Part shown: positions 35,133-44,359 of the stretch, in pieces
Layout: each line of letters begins with the position of its first letter
Position numbering within the stretch: the first letter of the stretch is position 1
From: Aquisediminimonas sp031376385
GTDB taxonomy: Bacteria > Pseudomonadota > Alphaproteobacteria > Sphingomonadales > Sphingomonadaceae
NCBI GenBank assembly: GCA_031376385.1
Contig: JANMDQ010000028.1
Span: 62,001 to 126,000 of the forward strand
Direction: 5' to 3'
Length of the DNA stretch: 64,000 bases
Notes under the pieces: generated by a model
The model's database searches: none
What the model was told of the DNA's origin: nothing
The model's input: the letters and a program-made list of their open reading frames with translations, nothing else
Made by a program: the position numbers and the translations under genes

Positions 35133-35816
35133 TTAAATTCCTTTGCCGACATTCAACAGCAAGTCCTTTGTCATCCCTGCGTAAGATGAGAACGAGTATC
35201 GAACGCCAACAGTCTTTAACACCTCACCATGCTTTGATTTACAAATGATATGACTGCCACCGCAAAAGGCGGCGACTGTCATGCCTGCCGCAATCCCCGC
35301 CGTTGCTCCGACTGGAGAGTCTTCAAGCACCAAACAACTGGCCGGATCAACTCCCAAGCCTTTGGCAGATGCAAGATAGATATCGGGAAAGGGCTTACCT
35401 CTGGTCCAGCCGTCAGCACTATAGACATGATCGCCAAAATGATGCTCAATCCCATATCGGCTCAGCGCCGAACAGATGAAGTCTTTGGGGCTTGAGGAGG
35501 CAATGGCAAGCGGGATGCCACTCAAGTCGTCGAGCAGCTGTTCGATACCCACGATGGCTGGCGGACCCTCACCAACTAATTCATGCTTACGGTCACGACA
35601 CATTTGCCTGAAGCCTGGGGGCAATTTGCCATCCAGCTTTGTTTCGATTCGTTGTCGGCTGTTCTCCCAATTATATCCGTAATAATCCCGCATGCATTCA
35701 TCAAACGTGGTGGGAAGCCCAATTAACGTCAGGCATTCTGCGAGCGCCAAATTGGCATGGACTTCACTGTCAGCGATGACTCCATCAAAGTCGAATACAA
35801 TGGCGGCAAAGCTCAC
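35133..35816 (-). CDS. HAD-superfamily (HAD-IA) phosphatase
   Basis: A 227-residue hydrolase. Motif I is FDFDGVIADSE (nucleophile and acid/base Asp), motif II is IASSSP, motif III is the Lys in GKPFPDIYLASAKGLG, and motif IV is VLEDSPVGATAG. This fits beta-phosphoglucomutase or phosphoglycolate-phosphatase-like enzymes. The GTG at 35816 overlaps the glmS stop (GTGA) and gives the normal N-terminus; the longer frame to 35876 lies wholly inside glmS. It follows glmS in a coupled unit, and may act on a sugar phosphate. Confidence 0.85.
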   Translation of the reverse strand: MSFAAIVFDFDGVIADSEVHANLALAECLTLIGLPTTFDECMRDYYGYNWENSRQRIETKLDGKLPPGFRQMCRDRKHELVGEGPPAIVGIEQLLDDLSGIPLAIASSSPKDFICSALSRYGIEHHFGDHVYSADGWTRGKPFPDIYLASAKGLGVDPASCLVLEDSPVGATAGIAAGMTVAAFCGGSHIICKSKHGEVLKTVGVRYSFSSYAGMTKDLLLNVGKGI

Positions 35817-37636
35817 TCCACCGTCACACTCTTTGCCAGATTGCGCGGCTGATCCACGTCTGTACCCTTTGCGCATGCCACATGATAAGCGAGCAGTTGC
35901 ACAGGCACTGCGTAAACCAACGGCGCAATCAGCGGGTGGACGGACGGCATTTCGATGGTTGCCATGCAGCCTTCACCGGCCTCGGCAATCCCTTCGGCGT
36001 CGCTGATCAGCACGACCTTGCCGCCGCGAGCGCGGACTTCCTGCATGTTGCTGACGGTTTTTTCGAACAAGGGGCCGGACGGGGCGAGGACGATGACGGG
36101 CACGGCTTCGTCGATCAGCGCGATGGGGCCGTGCTTCATCTCTCCAGACGCATAGCCCTCGGCGTGGATGTAGCTGATTTCCTTCAATTTGAGCGCGCCT
36201 TCGAGTGCGAGCGGATAATCTGGCCCGCGCCCCAGATAGAGCACGTCACGGGCAGGCGCGATCAGGTGGGCCATCGCGGCGATATCATCATCATGGGCGA
36301 GGGCGGCGTTTATCGCGGCGGGGGCTTCGGTCAGATGCTTGACGACCTCCTGCTCCTCCGCACGGGTCATCTTGCCCTTCACAACCGCCAAATGCGCGGC
36401 GAGCGCGGCGAGGACGGCGAGCTGACAAGAGAAGGCCTTGGTCGAAGCCACGCCAATTTCGGGCCCGGCGTGGGTGGGGAGGAGGAGGTCCGCCTCCCGC
36501 GCCATGGAACTGGTCGGCACATTGACGACGACGGCGATTTTCTGCCCCGCCGCCTTGGCATGGCGCAGCGCGGCGAGTGTGTCGGCGGTTTCGCCCGACT
36601 GGCTGATGAAGAGCGCAAGCCCGCCCTCTTCCAGCACGGGATCACGATACCGAAACTCGGATGCAAAATCCAGGTCGACGGGCAGCCTCGCAAACTGTTC
36701 AAACCAGTATTTGGCGACCATTCCAGCATAATAGCTCGTCCCGCAGGCGACGATGGTCACGCGGTTGATGGCAGAGAGGTCAAAATCCATCTGCGGCAGC
36801 GCGACCTGCTGTTCAAGCGGGCGGATGTAGGAGGAGAGCGTCTGCGCAACCACGGTAGGCTGCTCAAAAATCTCCTTTTGCATATAATGGCGGTAATTGC
36901 CCTTTTCGATGGCCGCCGCCGACACGCCTGATGTGGTGATTTCGCGGGTGACGGGATTGTTATCCTTGTCGAAAATCTCCGACCCGGCGCGCGTGACGAT
37001 CACCCAATCGCCCTCATCGAGATAAGCGATTTTCTGCGTCAGCGGCGCGAGGGCTAGCGCGTCTGACCCGAGATAGGTTTCGCCGTCACCATAGCCCACG
37101 ACCAACGGCGAGCCGAGCCGCGCACCGATCAGCATATCAGGATGCGAGCGGAACGCGATGGCGAGCGCAAAAGCTCCGCGTAAGGTAGGGAGCACTGCCT
37201 TCACCGCGTCAGTTGGGGATAGGCCAGCTTCGACCTGCTCACTCACCAGATGCGCGACAACCTCAGTATCGGTCTCGCTCTCAAACGTCCGACCGCGCGC
37301 GATCAGGCCGTCACGCAGCGATTTGAAATTCTCGATGATCCCGTTGTGGACAAGCGCGACTTCCCCCGTTGCGTGCGGGTGTGCGTTGCTGGTGGTCGGC
37401 GCGCCGTGGGTGGCCCAGCGTGTGTGTGCAATGCCGATATTGCCCGGCGCGTCGTTGCTTTTCAGCTCAGTGACAAGGTTCGCCAGCTTCCCCTGCGCGC
37501 GGCGGCGGATCAACTGGCCGCCGTCGATGGTGCATACCCCCGCGCTGTCATAGCCGCGATATTCCATGCGCTTCAGCCCATCGACCAGACGGTCAGAGAC
37601 TGCGTGATTGCCAACGATTCCGATAATGCCGCACAT
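35813..37636 (-). CDS. glmS: Glutamine-fructose-6-phosphate aminotransferase (isomerizing)
   Basis: A 607-residue GlmS. After removal of Met, Cys2 of MCGIIGIVGNHAVSDRLVDG is the glutaminase nucleophile. The N-terminal Ntn domain (MEYRGYDSAGVCTIDGG, AHTRWATHGAPTTSNAHPHA) is followed by two SIS domains (IVACGTSYYAGMVAKYWFEQ, FISQSGETADTLAALRHAKA) and the C-terminal LAKSVTVE. It makes glucosamine-6-phosphate for peptidoglycan and lipopolysaccharide. Length is standard from ATG 37636; the frame to 37732 is unsupported. It begins 16 bp downstream of vapC, so it may be co-transcribed with the toxin-antitoxin pair. Confidence 0.96.
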   Translation of the reverse strand: MCGIIGIVGNHAVSDRLVDGLKRMEYRGYDSAGVCTIDGGQLIRRRAQGKLANLVTELKSNDAPGNIGIAHTRWATHGAPTTSNAHPHATGEVALVHNGIIENFKSLRDGLIARGRTFESETDTEVVAHLVSEQVEAGLSPTDAVKAVLPTLRGAFALAIAFRSHPDMLIGARLGSPLVVGYGDGETYLGSDALALAPLTQKIAYLDEGDWVIVTRAGSEIFDKDNNPVTREITTSGVSAAAIEKGNYRHYMQKEIFEQPTVVAQTLSSYIRPLEQQVALPQMDFDLSAINRVTIVACGTSYYAGMVAKYWFEQFARLPVDLDFASEFRYRDPVLEEGGLALFISQSGETADTLAALRHAKAAGQKIAVVVNVPTSSMAREADLLLPTHAGPEIGVASTKAFSCQLAVLAALAAHLAVVKGKMTRAEEQEVVKHLTEAPAAINAALAHDDDIAAMAHLIAPARDVLYLGRGPDYPLALEGALKLKEISYIHAEGYASGEMKHGPIALIDEAVPVIVLAPSGPLFEKTVSNMQEVRARGGKVVLISDAEGIAEAGEGCMATIEMPSVHPLIAPLVYAVPVQLLAYHVACAKGTDVDQPRNLAKSVTVE

Positions 37637-37652
37637 GGAGATACGCTTTCGT

Positions 37653-38033
37653 TCAGAGTGTATAGGGAACCCGGATCCCCGGCATCTCTGCCGGAAAATC
37701 CTTTGTATTTCGTGTAATAAGAACGCGGCCACGGGTGAGCGCGGTGGCGAGAATAATGGCGTCCATCGCTTTTAGTCGTTGTCGTTCGCGCCGAAGTGCG
37801 GCGGCACGCCTGCCAATTTCGGCGTCGACTTCATCGACAGCGAAGCCAGAGAGCAACATTTCGGCGCGCCGGAGTCCGTCACCTTCACCCTTCGACATCA
37901 CTTCAACCCAAACGACGCGGCTGATCCACGCGCGTGAACCAAAGTCAGTCGCCCGGTCAATCTCGGCGCGCGCCTGATCATATCCCGCCAGAGCATCAAT
38001 GATGATATTAGAATCGAAGCTGAATCCGCTCAC
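37653..38033 (-). CDS. vapC: PIN-domain toxin of a VapBC-type module
   Basis: A 126-residue PIN-domain ribonuclease. Acidic active-site residues are visible in FSFDSNIIIDAL (Asp), WVEVMSKGEGD (Glu), KAMDAIILATAL (Asp) and LITRNTKDFP (Asn/Asp). VapC toxins cleave RNA, often initiator tRNA, when not bound to the antitoxin. The start overlaps the antitoxin stop by 4 bp (ATGA), which is the usual coupling. The nearby target is unknown. Confidence 0.88.
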   Translation of the reverse strand: MSGFSFDSNIIIDALAGYDQARAEIDRATDFGSRAWISRVVWVEVMSKGEGDGLRRAEMLLSGFAVDEVDAEIGRRAAALRRERQRLKAMDAIILATALTRGRVLITRNTKDFPAEMPGIRVPYTL

Positions 38034-38407
38034 CGAGGGTGGAGCTTCTTTGGCTCGGGATAGATCCCCTTCAACATATCGAGATGGATTTGCCGCTGAC
38101 GATCATCTTCGTCATCGAACAGATCAGGAAATTCTGCTTTTACGTCTTCATAATCATCGTCCCAAGGGCGTGTCGATGATGCGCGTTCACGCCGTTGCCA
38201 CTCGACCGAATCCCCGATATCAGTGCGATCTTTCCAAGCGCCAAACCCGATATCGAGCCAATCTTTATTGTCGGCGGGACGCGTCTCTGCCCGATACCCT
38301 GCCACAGCCTCACGCAGAACCGAGGCGCGGCTCTTACCCTGCTGAGCGGCTTGGCTGTCTAGCCATTTGATGTCTTCATCGGGGAGGTCAGCAAGGATGC
38401 GAGTCAT
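38030..38407 (-). CDS. vapB: Ribbon-helix-helix antitoxin (VapB-like)
   Basis: A 125-residue protein. The N-terminus RILADLPDEDIKWLDSQAAQ, then GKSRASVLREAVAGY, is a CopG-type ribbon-helix-helix DNA-binding domain. The rest is acidic (WDDDYEDVKAEFPDLFDDED) and would wrap the toxin. It is longer than many RHH antitoxins by about 40 residues. It precedes vapC with a 4-bp overlap. Palindromic TGATATCA motifs directly upstream (38418-38438) are likely its operator. Confidence 0.8.
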   Translation of the reverse strand: MTRILADLPDEDIKWLDSQAAQQGKSRASVLREAVAGYRAETRPADNKDWLDIGFGAWKDRTDIGDSVEWQRRERASSTRPWDDDYEDVKAEFPDLFDDEDDRQRQIHLDMLKGIYPEPKKLHPR

Positions 38408-38417
38408 AGTGATATAC

Positions 38418-38438
38418 TGATATCATATCATGATATCA
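38418..38438. promoter_or_regulatory. Likely VapB(C) operator: paired TGATATCA palindromes
   Basis: Two copies of the palindrome TGATATCA start at 38418 and 38431 (13 bp apart), within an AT-rich stretch (38409-38440) just before the vapB start. RHH antitoxins usually bind such repeated short palindromes. The adjacent upstream gene ends at 38441, so the operator fills the whole 33-bp gap. Confidence 0.7.
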
Positions 38439-38440
38439 TG

Positions 38441-38797
38441 TCAAGCTGCTTGTCCCGCATTTGATGGAGCAACCGCTGGTACATCGAGTCCAAGTTCTCG
38501 CTGATACGTTCGCAAGACCCACAGCGATCCCCAATAGGGCATCGTTAAACCCTCCGCCGCAAAACTGGCAATCGAACGCTTACCTCGAGTTATGAATTCA
38601 GAAACTTGGTCAGGTGTCGCCTGAATCTTCCAATCTTCGATCTGTTGAAGCGCGTAAGCCATGCCCGCAACCATATCCATCCCTGCGAGCTCAGGCACTT
38701 GCGAGTCAATAAGCTCCCTATCGTCATTCACTGCGAGAGAACGGCGAGTGGCTTCGCCGGATTGGTTTCTGGTTCGCAACCATTTCAACAGCCCCAT
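38441..38797 (-). CDS. Hypothetical protein, 118 aa
   Basis: A small soluble protein (MGLLKWLRTRNQSGEATRRS ... GKRSIASFAAEGLTMPYWGS, LWVLRTYQRELGLDV). I do not recognise the family. It has no signal peptide. It lies between glmU (18 bp upstream) and the vapBC operator, all on the same strand. It may belong to the glmU transcript or be part of the inserted TA block. Confidence 0.6.
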   Translation of the reverse strand: MGLLKWLRTRNQSGEATRRSLAVNDDRELIDSQVPELAGMDMVAGMAYALQQIEDWKIQATPDQVSEFITRGKRSIASFAAEGLTMPYWGSLWVLRTYQRELGLDVPAVAPSNAGQAA

Positions 38798-38815
38798 GTT
38801 GCGTCCTCCATTTGC

Positions 38816-40177
38816 CTACTTCTCCCCCTTCTTCCGCCGCATTGCATCATGAAACCGGTCAGCCCAGCCGGGTTTTACCGACTGCTCAGCGCGCACGAGC
38901 CGCAGTTCGCCATCCATAACGTCGCGGGTGACGGTGCTGCCTGCGCCGACGATGGCGTCGCGACCAATCTTGACTGGCGCCACCAGGGCAGAATTTGATC
39001 CGATGAACGCCCCCGCCCCAATCACCGTCTGATATTTGAAATAGCCATCATAGTTGCAGGTGATCGTGCCAGCACCGATGTTCGCGCCTGCCCCTACGTC
39101 GGCGTCGCCGATGTAGGATAAATGATTGGCCTTGGCGCCTTTGCCCATCCGCGATTTTTTGACTTCGACGAAATTGCCGACCTTGGCTTTCTCCTCCAGC
39201 ACCGCGCCGGGGCGGAGGCGGGCATAGGGGCCGACTTCACATCCGCTCGCGATGCTTGCCCCTTCGATATGGCTGAACGCCCGGATGGTGACGCCGTCTG
39301 CCACGCTCACGCCGGGACCGAAAAAGACGTTGGGCTCAATCAGCACATCGCGGCCAATTAGGGTATCATAGGCGAACCAGACGGTCTTGGGCGCGATCAA
39401 AGTAGCGCCGCCGTCCATCGCAGCGCGGCGGCGGCGTTGCTGCCACTTGCCCTCCATGTGCGCAAGTTCCGCGCGGCTGTTGATACCGGCCACATCAAAC
39501 GGATCGGTCGTCACGACCGCGCAGTGGCGGCCATCGGCATTGGCGATGTTGACGATATCAACGAGATAAAACTCCCCCGCTGCATTATCATTGGTTACGC
39601 GGGCCAGAAGGCCGAACAGGTCACGCGCCTTCACCGCCATGAGGCCCGAATTGCAGAGGCGGCAGGCGCGTTCTGCTTCGGTCGCGTCCTTATGTTCGAC
39701 CATTTTGGTGATGCGGTCGCCGTCCGTAATAACGCGGCCATAGCTTTGAGTGTCGTCGGGTTCGAACGCGAGAACGACGACTGCTGGAGCGTCCGCCGCG
39801 TTTAGGCGATCAACCATGCCCTGCATGGTCGCGGTGGGGACAAAGGGCACGTCTCCGTAAAGGATGAGGACATCACCTTCAAAGCCAGCCAGTGCCGCCT
39901 CTGCTTGTTGCACCGCGTGGCCCGTCCCATATTGCGGTTCTTGCACGGCGAGCGTTGCTGAGCCTCCTAGCGCCGCTTCCAGCTGATCCTTACCGCTGCC
40001 TACGACAACGACCTTCTTTGCAGGTGCGAGGGCATCCACAGCCTCCATCAAATGCATCAGCATCGGACGGCCTGCAATTTTATGCAGAACTTTATGGAGA
40101 TCAGATTTCATGCGCGTGCCCTGGCCTGCGGCGAGGATAACGGCGGCAATTGGGGCGGCAGTATCGGGCTTATTCAT
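38816..40177 (-). CDS. glmU: Bifunctional N-acetylglucosamine-1-P uridyltransferase / glucosamine-1-P acetyltransferase
   Basis: A 453-residue GlmU. The uridyltransferase signature is AAVILAAGQGTRMKSDLHKV (about residues 8-30). The C-terminal left-handed beta-helix acetyltransferase has hexapeptide blocks (VEVKKSRMGKGAKANHLSYI, GAGANIGAGTITCNYDGYFK). It makes UDP-GlcNAc for the cell envelope. ATG at 40177 (MNKPDTAAPIAAV) is chosen over the longer frame to 40213. glmS lies 1.2 kb downstream, separated by a hypothetical gene and a toxin-antitoxin pair. Confidence 0.95.
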   Translation of the reverse strand: MNKPDTAAPIAAVILAAGQGTRMKSDLHKVLHKIAGRPMLMHLMEAVDALAPAKKVVVVGSGKDQLEAALGGSATLAVQEPQYGTGHAVQQAEAALAGFEGDVLILYGDVPFVPTATMQGMVDRLNAADAPAVVVLAFEPDDTQSYGRVITDGDRITKMVEHKDATEAERACRLCNSGLMAVKARDLFGLLARVTNDNAAGEFYLVDIVNIANADGRHCAVVTTDPFDVAGINSRAELAHMEGKWQQRRRRAAMDGGATLIAPKTVWFAYDTLIGRDVLIEPNVFFGPGVSVADGVTIRAFSHIEGASIASGCEVGPYARLRPGAVLEEKAKVGNFVEVKKSRMGKGAKANHLSYIGDADVGAGANIGAGTITCNYDGYFKYQTVIGAGAFIGSNSALVAPVKIGRDAIVGAGSTVTRDVMDGELRLVRAEQSVKPGWADRFHDAMRRKKGEK

Positions 40178-40236
40178 GTATCCCCTTTGCCACCAAATTG
40201 TTGCGGTTTCCACAACAAGACGCCAAAGGATGCAGG

Positions 40237-41415
40237 ATGGCCAAATTTAAACCTTTTCGCTGGGATGATCCCTTCAATCTTTCCGCCCAACTGACCGATG
40301 ATGAGCGGATGATTTCCGACGCGGCGGAGGCCTATGCGCAGGATAAACTCCTTCCCCGTGTCGTTTCCGCAACGCTAGATGAGCGGTTTGACCGGGAAAT
40401 TATGAATGAACTGGGCGAACTCGGCCTGCTCGGTTCGACGATTGAAGGTTACGGCTGTGCGGGCGTAAGCCATGTCGCTTACGGACTCGTCGCGCGGGCG
40501 GTGGAACGGGTGGACTCGGGCTATCGATCCGCCATGTCGGTGCAATCCTCGCTCGTGATGCATCCGATCCACGCTTACGGCACCGAGGAACAGCGGCAGA
40601 AATATCTGCCCAAACTCGCGACGGGTGAATGGGTCGGCTGCTTTGGTCTGACCGAACCAGACGCAGGCTCTGATCCGGCGGGCATGAAGACGAACGCAAA
40701 GGCGACGGCAGGCGGCTATATCCTCAACGGCGCGAAAATGTGGATCACCAATTCGCCCATCGCTGATATCGCCATTGTTTGGGCGAAGGATGAAGGGGGC
40801 ATCATCCGCGGCTTCATTGTCGAACGCGGCATGAAAGGGTTTTCAACGCCGAAGATCGAAGGCAAAATGAGCCTGCGCGCCTCAATCACGGGAGAGATCG
40901 TGCTGGAAGATGTGTTCGTGCCAGAGGAAAATCTGCTGCCCAATGCACAGGGGCTCGGCGGACCGTTCGGGTGCCTCAACAAGGCGCGATACGGCATTGC
41001 CTGGGGCGTGATGGGCGCGGCGGAGGATTGCTTTGCCCGTGCGCGGCAATATCAGCTCGACCGTCAGCAGTTCGGGCGTCCGCTAGCCGCGAACCAGATC
41101 CCGCAGCTTAAAATGGCCAATATGGCCACAGAAATCGCGCTGGGCGTGCAAGCCGCGATCACCGTGGGCCGCGCGATGGATGAAGGCAGTTACTCACCGG
41201 AAATGATCAGCCTGATCAAGCGCAACAATTGCGGCAAAGCGCTCGACATCGCCCGCGTCGCCCGCGACATGCACGGCGGCAACGGCATCGCGGCGGAATA
41301 TCACGTCATCCGCCACGCGATCAATCTGGAAACGGTGAACACATACGAAGGCACGCATGACGTCCACGCGCTGATCCTTGGCCGCGCGATTACCGGGATA
41401 CAGGCCTTCTCCTGA
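40237..41415 (+). CDS. gcdH: Glutaryl-CoA dehydrogenase
   Basis: A 392-residue acyl-CoA dehydrogenase that matches glutaryl-CoA dehydrogenases: FGLTEPDAGSDPAGMKTNA (FAD site), the Arg and Ser motif GYRSAMSVQSSLVMHPI, ARDMHGGNGIAAEYHVIRHA and the catalytic Glu in ETVNTYEGTHDVHALILG. It oxidises and decarboxylates glutaryl-CoA to crotonyl-CoA in lysine and tryptophan catabolism. AAAGGA lies 6 bases before the ATG. It is divergent from glmU and ends at a bidirectional terminator. Confidence 0.92.
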   Translation: MAKFKPFRWDDPFNLSAQLTDDERMISDAAEAYAQDKLLPRVVSATLDERFDREIMNELGELGLLGSTIEGYGCAGVSHVAYGLVARAVERVDSGYRSAMSVQSSLVMHPIHAYGTEEQRQKYLPKLATGEWVGCFGLTEPDAGSDPAGMKTNAKATAGGYILNGAKMWITNSPIADIAIVWAKDEGGIIRGFIVERGMKGFSTPKIEGKMSLRASITGEIVLEDVFVPEENLLPNAQGLGGPFGCLNKARYGIAWGVMGAAEDCFARARQYQLDRQQFGRPLAANQIPQLKMANMATEIALGVQAAITVGRAMDEGSYSPEMISLIKRNNCGKALDIARVARDMHGGNGIAAEYHVIRHAINLETVNTYEGTHDVHALILGRAITGIQAFS

Positions 41416-41431
41416 TGCGCGTATCACACGC

Positions 41432-41482
41432 GCACAAAAAAAGCCGCCGCCCTCTGACGTAAGGACGGCGGCTTTTTTGTGC
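41432..41482. terminator. Bidirectional terminator between gcdH and the TonB receptor gene
   Basis: Long hairpin: GCACAAAAAAAGCCGCCG on the left pairs with CGGCGGCTTTTTTGTGC on the right. The A-run and T-run allow termination from both sides of the convergent genes. Confidence 0.85.
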
Positions 41483-41492
41483 GGTGAGTTGG

Positions 41493-44129
41493 TTAGAAGC
41501 CGATCCGCAATGTCGCCGAAACAGTGCGCGGGGCAGCCACAGCAAAGTTAGGGTTTGCGCCGCCGGGAATTGTAGCACCAGCGGCGACATTTGGCACGAG
41601 CACCAAGCCGTTGTTATTCGTCCCCGACACTTGAGTGCCAATGTTGCCAAAATAGAACTGGTTAAATAGATTATACACGTTCAGCTGAATCCAAGTCTTA
41701 TCAAGACCAAATTGTTTGAAGCTGAAGCGCGCGTCAAAATCGGCCGTCGTGTAGCTGCCGGATTTGATGTCATTCAGGTCCGTTGCAAACCGATCAGACA
41801 CATATTTGACTTGCAGGCCAGCTTCGATGGGGCCGAACTCAACCTGCGCGCGGTATCCGAGCGTCCACTTTGGCGTTTCGGTTACGCGCTTGCCCGAAGT
41901 TGGCACGAACAACGCTTGCGGTGTTGTTGAACCAACTGGTGTGAAGACGCCGACTTGGATATCATCTTGCAACTTAGAGTCATTGTAAGACAAATTGCCT
42001 TGAAACGTAAAGAAACTCAGTGGCTTGATCGCAACACCAATATCAAAGCCCTTACCCTCGACAGAACCGACGTTGCGATCAATTGAAATGCCAGCCGCCT
42101 GATCGAACGAAGTTACGATGCGATTTTTGAACTTGGTGTACCAAGCCGTCGCCTGAATCTGCGCCTTTGATGTTGAATAACGCAGGCCAGCGTCAAATGT
42201 GTTCGTTGTTTCCGGATCAACCTTCACAATCGGTGTACGATAAAGGTTGTCCGTGCGGGGAGCAGAAAAGCCCTTTGCATAGCTGGCGAAAAACGACAGA
42301 TCATCAGTGATCTTGTAGTTTAATCCAACACTCGGCAGCACAGGCGAAAATTTATACTGCGCCTTGAACGGAGCGAACACTGGCGTGCCCAATGTTGTAG
42401 GGGTCACTACGAAGCTGTTCGGTACGAGATAGGTTGTGTTCGCCGCAGCGGTTGTACCCAACACTTGCGAGGTACAGGATGCAAAGCCGCCGCCGCCGGC
42501 TTGCGTGAAGCAGAACTGATCTAGATTGCGCTTGAAAAACGGCATACGCACGCCCACTTCGACGCGGAGTTTATCGTCAAAGAATTTTCCAATATATTGT
42601 CCGGAGATCTGGTTGAGTAAGGCAATCGAAAGCCGGTCGCGCTGGCGAAGGGCGGTTCCGTCGGAAGAAAGCACAGGACGACCATTACGACCGCCGAATA
42701 CATTTTCAGGGCGGCCATCTGGCGTTAGAAAACCCCATTCGCCCGTTTGACGGTGACGCCCACGGTCAAATGTGTAGGCGAGGCGGAGACGGTGTTGGTC
42801 TGTGACGTCCCAAATAAGTGATGAAATGACGGTGACGCGCCGAGTGTTCGTTGTGTTGGGCGTGTAGAAACGAATGCTGTCCAGGAAATCACCATCGCCA
42901 TTAAAATCGACGCCGAGCCCTGCCGCATTCAAACCTTTCACAACTGCACCGCTTTCGGACTGCACTGTTGTACCACCACCATTCGCGAGAACATATTGGT
43001 AAGACGCGTCAAAAGTGAACTTCAAATTGTCGGCCAACGTAAAGCGCGAGTTGAAGCGCCCATTGCCAGTGTTTGACGGGTTAATGCGGAGGCCTGCGAA
43101 ATTGTTGCAGCTTGAAGTGTTGTCGATGTTGTTGTTCGTATTCGTGACGACAGCAGGTGCCACATTTGCCGCTGCCGTGCTGCCAGTCGGAAGGCGTCCG
43201 CCGCCGTCATTTTGTGCGCCAGCGCCGCCAACAGTCTTTGTGCATGTCGCAAAATTGTCAAAACCAAAGATAGCGGACTGTTGAACTTCGCTGAAGCCAT
43301 CCACATCGACCATCGCTGAACGACCAGTCAGTGAGCGCAGTTCTGCAAGGGTGATGTTGCGGTAAAAATTGTTGCGGTTCTGATTATAGTGACCGGCCAG
43401 CGAAATGAAGTCGCCGCTGTCCCCAATCGGTTGATAAATCCGCGCGTTATACTGCTGCTTGTAGATTTCTCCGGGGCCTTTGAACTTGTCGTTACGTGCT
43501 GTTGAGGCTGCCACGAACATCTTCGTGCCAAAGCTCGTGAACACGCCAGTGTCAAGCATTCCGAACACACGGTGATAATCATCTTCACCGTAAGAAGCAG
43601 ATATGGTGCCGCCAATGTCGTCGCCGGGCATCCGCGTCAGATAGTTGACCGTGCCGCCTGCAGCCGATGCCGTGGGACTATCCACATCGGTTGTGCCCAA
43701 GTTGACGTTGACTGAGCTAATCAGTTCCGGGTCCAACTGCTGGTTAGAGAAAATTGCATAGTTGCCGGTGTCGTTCAGCGGAAAACCATCGAACGTAAGG
43801 CTGATGCGGTTGCCGTCGAAGCCGCGAATACGCAAGTTGCCGCCGGACGAACCATAAGCGTCGGAGTTTGTGAAGTTGACGCCGGGCACTTGGTTGATTG
43901 TGTTGAGGATTGACTGGCCCGCACCTTGGCGACCAATCAGTTCCTGTGTCAGGATAGCTCGTGGCTTGGTTGCATCAGGAACTGTAACGCCACCGACACC
44001 GTCGCTGCTACGCTGCGCTGTGACAACAATTTCTTCTTCAACTTCGATCGAACCAGTGGATTGAGCAAAAGCCGCATTTGGACCGATCAGTGCTGCAAAC
44101 GCAACGCCAGCAAAAAAACGCATCTTCAT
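41493..44129 (-). CDS. TonB-dependent receptor
   Basis: An 878-residue outer-membrane receptor. Signal peptide FFAGVAFAALIGPNAAFAQ, then a TonB box-like EEEIVVTAQR, a plug domain (INQVPGVNFTNSDAYGSSGG, NLRIRGFDGNRISLTFDGFP) and a 22-strand-type barrel (SFFASYAKGFSAPRTDNLYR). The C-terminus is VSATLRIGF, ending in Phe as expected. The substrate is unknown. A tonB-like gene lies 230 bp upstream on the same strand. The ATG at 44129 has GGGG about 9 bases upstream. Confidence 0.92.
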   Translation of the reverse strand: MKMRFFAGVAFAALIGPNAAFAQSTGSIEVEEEIVVTAQRSSDGVGGVTVPDATKPRAILTQELIGRQGAGQSILNTINQVPGVNFTNSDAYGSSGGNLRIRGFDGNRISLTFDGFPLNDTGNYAIFSNQQLDPELISSVNVNLGTTDVDSPTASAAGGTVNYLTRMPGDDIGGTISASYGEDDYHRVFGMLDTGVFTSFGTKMFVAASTARNDKFKGPGEIYKQQYNARIYQPIGDSGDFISLAGHYNQNRNNFYRNITLAELRSLTGRSAMVDVDGFSEVQQSAIFGFDNFATCTKTVGGAGAQNDGGGRLPTGSTAAANVAPAVVTNTNNNIDNTSSCNNFAGLRINPSNTGNGRFNSRFTLADNLKFTFDASYQYVLANGGGTTVQSESGAVVKGLNAAGLGVDFNGDGDFLDSIRFYTPNTTNTRRVTVISSLIWDVTDQHRLRLAYTFDRGRHRQTGEWGFLTPDGRPENVFGGRNGRPVLSSDGTALRQRDRLSIALLNQISGQYIGKFFDDKLRVEVGVRMPFFKRNLDQFCFTQAGGGGFASCTSQVLGTTAAANTTYLVPNSFVVTPTTLGTPVFAPFKAQYKFSPVLPSVGLNYKITDDLSFFASYAKGFSAPRTDNLYRTPIVKVDPETTNTFDAGLRYSTSKAQIQATAWYTKFKNRIVTSFDQAAGISIDRNVGSVEGKGFDIGVAIKPLSFFTFQGNLSYNDSKLQDDIQVGVFTPVGSTTPQALFVPTSGKRVTETPKWTLGYRAQVEFGPIEAGLQVKYVSDRFATDLNDIKSGSYTTADFDARFSFKQFGLDKTWIQLNVYNLFNQFYFGNIGTQVSGTNNNGLVLVPNVAAGATIPGGANPNFAVAAPRTVSATLRIGF

Positions 44130-44321
44130 CGAAAATAACCCCTGACAAAAAATTGGGAACGGGAATCAGAGTGCGCCTTCGCACCACAGCCGTCTCTGTC
44201 ATCTTGATATATGGCGTCTTTGTGACAGGCGAGTCTGAATTGTTGCAATTGCGAAGACTCTTGAGAAGCGTTGCAAATTGGCAACGGTTTATACCGCCGC
44301 GGAGCTGGAGCTGACATGAAA

Positions 44322-44344
44322 TGCTCCGGGTCAAGCCCGGAGCA
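44322..44344. repeat. GC-rich hairpin after the tonB gene, REP-like
   Basis: Perfect 9-bp stem TGCTCCGGG / CCCGGAGCA with loop TCAAG. Located 16 bp after the tonB stop. No T-run follows, so it may be a REP-type repeat stabilising the 3' end. Confidence 0.55.
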
Positions 44345-44359
44345 CAGTTGCACGATGCC

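Noticed and set aside
34840..35133. 97-codon minus-strand ORF after the PEP-CTERM gene
   Set aside because: It reads through the terminator hairpin and the end of the PEP-CTERM gene and has no family resemblance.
44190..44235. CTGTCAT and TGTGACAG near the TonB receptor promoter, resembling Pho boxes
   Set aside because: Pho boxes are direct repeats with fixed 11-bp spacing; here the half-sites are inverted and about 30 bp apart.
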